Part shown: piece by piece, positions 5,980 through 8,050 of the stretch
How the letters are laid out: the number at the start of each line of letters is the position of its first letter
Numbering within the stretch: position 1 is the stretch's first letter
From: Bacteroidales bacterium UBA6192
Lineage (GTDB): Bacteria > Bacteroidota > Bacteroidia > Bacteroidales > F082
Assembly (NCBI GenBank): GCA_002422725.1
Contig: DITE01000040.1
Location: forward strand, 1-8,050
Length of the DNA: 8,050 bases
Reading direction: 5' to 3'
Program-made: the position numbers and the translations under genes
Notes under the pieces: generated by a model
Seen by the model: only the letters and a program-made list of their open reading frames with translations
What the model was told of the DNA's origin: nothing
Database searches by the model: none

Positions 5980-7014
5980 TTATTTTGATGTTCCTTCAAT
6001 CCTGGCTTCAAGCTCCTTAACTTTATTGGCTATTTGTTCGAGTCGTTTCATATAAACCAACATCCTTTTATATTCGCTCAGGGGCATCACAGGTGAGCCC
6101 ATATAGACCTGGTCTTTCACCCTGAGGCTGCTTCCAACGCCTGACTGGGCAGCAATCTTTACCCCATCGGCTATGGAAAGGTGACCTGCCAGCCCTACCT
6201 GTCCGCCGAACATACAATCGCGGCCAACTTTGGTGGATCCGCTGATTCCTGTCTGGGCAGCAATAACAGTGTTCTCGCCAATTTCCACATTGTGTGCAAT
6301 CTGTATCAGGTTATCCAGTTTCACACCTTTCCGGATAATCGTAGAACCCAGAGTTGCTCTGTCAATTGTTGTATTGGCTCCAATATCCACAAAATCTTCC
6401 AGTATAACCTTACCTGTCTGTGGCACTTTTTGGTATTGATTATCTGCCTGAGGAGCAAACCCGAAGCCATCGCTGCCGACAACTGCTCCGGCATGTATGG
6501 TACATTCCTTGCCTATGACAGTTCCTGCATAAATTTTCGCGCCGGGATAAACAATTGTCCCGTCACCAATCACCGTGTCATCGCCAATATATGCCTGAGG
6601 ATAGATTTTTACTCCATCGCCCAAACGAACATTGTCGCCAACGAAAACAAACTCGCCAATATACACATCCTGTCCATATTTCGCATTTGATGTGATAAAT
6701 GCAAGGGAGGAAATACCTTTTTTGTCGGCCTTGAACTTATTGTAATATTCAAGCAGTTTGGCAAATGCGCTGTAAGCATCCTTAACGCGGATCAAGGTAG
6801 CGGAAATCTCTTTTTCCGGTATAAAATCTTCATTGACAATTACAATTGCTGATTGTGTTGTATAAATGAATGAAGTGTATTTCGGATTGGCGAGAAAACT
6901 CAGGCTTTCCGGCTTACCTTCCTCTATTTTTGCAACACCGGAAACAAAGGCTTCAGGGTTTCCTTCAACAGTTCCCTGAAGCAAAAGAGCAATTTGCTGG
7001 GCAGTAAATTTCAT
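5980..7014 (-). CDS. lpxD: UDP-3-O-(3-hydroxyacyl)glucosamine N-acyltransferase LpxD
   Basis: LpxD adds the second 3-hydroxyacyl chain, giving UDP-2,3-diacylglucosamine, the third step of lipid A synthesis. The 344-residue length is typical. The N-terminal domain (1-~100) has the uridine-binding pattern SFLANPKYTS, with Phe40, Asn43 and Tyr46 aligning with E. coli Phe43, Asn46 and Tyr49. Hexapeptide repeats run about 105-305. The catalytic histidine is His241 (KLDNLIQIAHNVEIG), equivalent to E. coli His239, and His278 (LAGHLSI) matches His276. A helical, charged C-terminal tail (about 313-344) resembles the ACP-binding helices of the family. It is the first gene of the minus-strand cluster. 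In many Bacteroidota an HD-domain phosphohydrolase gene precedes it; here a plus-strand fragment does instead. No clear promoter could be picked in the region just upstream. Confidence 0.96.
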   Translation of the reverse strand: MKFTAQQIALLLQGTVEGNPEAFVSGVAKIEEGKPESLSFLANPKYTSFIYTTQSAIVIVNEDFIPEKEISATLIRVKDAYSAFAKLLEYYNKFKADKKGISSLAFITSNAKYGQDVYIGEFVFVGDNVRLGDGVKIYPQAYIGDDTVIGDGTIVYPGAKIYAGTVIGKECTIHAGAVVGSDGFGFAPQADNQYQKVPQTGKVILEDFVDIGANTTIDRATLGSTIIRKGVKLDNLIQIAHNVEIGENTVIAAQTGISGSTKVGRDCMFGGQVGLAGHLSIADGVKIAAQSGVGSSLRVKDQVYMGSPVMPLSEYKRMLVYMKRLEQIANKVKELEARIEGTSK

Positions 7015-7228
7015 GGTTTATGGGTCATTTTCGGCTTGCAATTTACACATTTTTGGCTTTTATGAGTATCCTTCTCACTTAAACTGAAAGACTGTCATTT
7101 ACACGGATTGGTTGCAGAACGAAAGAAAGGGATTTGAAATAAGTGTTCCTGGGGTTATGCTGCGCATCGAAAACAATCTGTTTATGCGTTGATTCAAGTC
7201 TTGTTAGCTTATTAAGATTCAGAGTGTA

Positions 7229-7705
7229 TTGGAATACGATCAGATAGCCTTTGTGTTTGCCTCACCTGATCACGGCCGTGAATTCGAGAACAGCGGTGCA
7301 CGTTGGATTTTTGATCAAATTCAGCGTATGGCTCCCAAACCGGTTGTACTCATCGTGTATGGAGCGCAAAAAGGCGTCTATCCTGAAAACCGTAAGAAAG
7401 GTATCGGCAACCGCATTTTCCGCAAAAAAGTAATTGCCCAACCTAATCTTGCCGTTTTCATCTCTGGCGATCTGCACATGGATATGGACCGTATGGAACA
7501 TTCAAAGAAGGTTAAAAACGTGCAATACCTCCATATCCCGGCCCTGGAACGCACCAAAATCCCTGATGAAACGCGGCATACGCCCATGTTTCGGGTCATG
7601 ACTATTACCAATGACGGAAAAGTCATTGTTGACACCTATAAAGTTGGTGAAACCAGCCCGAGAAAAGAACATGGTTATTCGTTTACCATTCAGCTTAAAA
7701 AGTGA
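7229..7705 (+). CDS. Probable C-terminal fragment of a calcineurin-like metallophosphoesterase
   Basis: The frame is open from 7208 to 7705 after an in-frame TAG at 7205-7207. The only early start is a TTG at 7229, giving 158 residues. The order of motifs resembles the C-terminal half of calcineurin-like phosphoesterases: a helix (GARWIFDQI), a buried strand (PKPVVLIVYG, 37-45), KGVYPENRKKGIGN, then AVFISGDLHMDMD (75-87) and HIPALERTKIPDETRHT. In that family the strand normally ends in a metal-binding His and the later motif is GHxH. Here these are Tyr44 and Asp81. The N-terminal DxH and GD metal motifs are absent, and upstream DNA in this frame has stops. I infer a 5'-truncated remnant rather than a working enzyme. 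The family assignment is from memory of motifs, so a short uncharacterised protein remains possible. Confidence 0.55.
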   Translation: MEYDQIAFVFASPDHGREFENSGARWIFDQIQRMAPKPVVLIVYGAQKGVYPENRKKGIGNRIFRKKVIAQPNLAVFISGDLHMDMDRMEHSKKVKNVQYLHIPALERTKIPDETRHTPMFRVMTITNDGKVIVDTYKVGETSPRKEHGYSFTIQLKK

Positions 7706-7844
7706 ATCTGATCCAGTAAGGCTTAATAAAAACCCTGCCCTACTTTTGTTCGCAACTTTATGAAAAAATAGAAGCAATTAATGCTGAATCAGTTGTCTTT
7801 CGCTGATGAACTTTTATGCTTTATTGCCCTGGCAGTTTTATTGG

Positions 7845-7902
7845 GTTGTCCCTCAATTTGAAGAAGCATACTCCCCATTAATATAAAGCCAATTGAGACA
7901 AC
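7845..7902. repeat. Imperfect inverted repeat
   Basis: GTTGTC-CC-TCAATT at 7845-7858 pairs with AATTGAGACAAC at 7891-7902, giving 12 base pairs with a two-base bulge and a 32-base loop. It lies just upstream of the promoter at 7917-7945. It could be an operator-like site, a weak terminator or a chance match. The loop is long for a terminator, and no T-run follows on either strand. Confidence 0.45.
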
Positions 7903-7916
7903 AGAAAGGATGTATA

Positions 7917-7945
7917 TTGACGTTCATTTGAAAAATATATCTTTG
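7917..7945 (+). promoter_or_regulatory. Bacteroidota-type promoter for the gene at 8004
   Basis: TATCTTTG at 7938-7945 matches the -7 consensus TAnnTTTG. TTG at 7917-7919 lies 18 bases upstream, close to the usual ~19-base spacing from the -33 element. Transcription would start around 7951-7953, giving a leader of about 50 bases. This is the best promoter match in the window. Confidence 0.6.
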
Positions 7946-8003
7946 TCTTCGTATTGCCCTGATTTTTGGGCGGCTCTGTTTTTCACAAAATAATCAATCC
8001 ATT

Positions 8004-8050
8004 ATGAAGAAGTTAATGCTGTCCCTGCTTTCAATGTTTATAATTTTCTA
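8004..8050 (+). CDS. Start of a secreted or membrane protein gene (cut by window end)
   Basis: The ATG at 8004 opens a frame that reads MKKLMLSLLSMFIIF and runs off the window. Two lysines followed by an uninterrupted hydrophobic stretch are the start of a Sec signal peptide or a first membrane helix. The promoter at 7917-7945 is correctly placed about 50 bases upstream. The product cannot be identified from 15 codons. Confidence 0.6.
   Translation, partial: MKKLMLSLLSMFIIF

Larger units (their letters stand above)
7706..8003. other. Intergenic region, about 300 bases
   Basis: No gene is supported here. The stretch is AT-rich with many stops in all frames. It contains an imperfect inverted repeat (7845-7902), a good Bacteroidota-type promoter (7917-7945) and the leader of the gene that starts at 8004. 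I found no convincing terminator hairpin directly after the phosphoesterase-like fragment. Confidence 0.6.

Noticed and set aside
6181..6690. 169-codon plus-strand open frame opposite lpxD
   Set aside because: It lies wholly antisense to a clear LpxD with intact catalytic residues. Its product is rich in Ser, Asn, Cys and Ile without any motif, as expected for the complement of hexapeptide-repeat coding sequence.
7015..7100. Promoter for lpxD on the minus strand
   Set aside because: The nearest match (TAAATTGC on the minus strand) lacks the TTTG of the -7 box and has no partner -33 element. A promoter must exist, but I cannot place it.
7015..7228. N-terminal half of the phosphoesterase in the region upstream of 7229
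   Set aside because: The same frame is interrupted by stops (7190-7192 and 7205-7207), and the short peptides there show no DxH or GD metal motif in any frame I read.

Overview
The window reads as a chromosomal segment from a Bacteroidota (Bacteroidetes) bacterium, probably of the Bacteroidales type. The main reasons are an lpxC-fabZ gene fusion, the gene order lpxD / lpxC-fabZ / lpxA / efp / second lpxD-like gene, and promoter-like elements matching the Bacteroidota -7 consensus TAnnTTTG. Shine-Dalgarno sequences are weak. Base composition is moderate and even through the genes, and is visibly GC-richer only in parts of the first 250 bases.

Layout. Bases 1-527 hold no gene I can assign. They contain a GC-rich patch, a short tandem repeat of a 15-base unit (256-292) and a perfect 15-bp palindrome (355-390) that looks like a dispersed intergenic repeat. 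Two plus-strand genes follow: an SDR-type epimerase of the TIGR01777/YfcH family (528-1451) and a PrxQ/Bcp peroxiredoxin (1488-1973). The peroxiredoxin gene overlaps tail-to-tail by 8 bases with the minus-strand cluster that fills 1966-7014.

That cluster is, in transcription order, lpxD, lpxC-fabZ, lpxA, efp, and a divergent lpxD-like gene. LpxA, the LpxC domain and LpxD carry out the first three committed steps of lipid A synthesis: O-acylation of UDP-GlcNAc, deacetylation, then N-acylation. The FabZ domain dehydrates the same 3-hydroxyacyl-ACP pool that LpxA and LpxD consume, so competing uses of that pool share one polypeptide. EF-P is a translation factor that rescues ribosomes at proline stretches. 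Candidate promoters sit in front of lpxC-fabZ and efp, so the cluster may be several overlapping transcription units.

Right of lpxD, on the plus strand, is an ORF (7229-7705) that resembles only the C-terminal half of a calcineurin-like phosphoesterase. It has no ATG and has lost two expected metal-ligand histidines, so it is probably a gene remnant. The last 345 bases are mostly non-coding, with an imperfect inverted repeat and a good Bacteroidota-type promoter (7917-7945). They end in the first codons of a secreted or membrane protein (from 8004).

I see no new defence, mobile or signalling system here. The most interesting point is the pair of LpxD paralogues, of which the second lacks residues important in classical LpxD.
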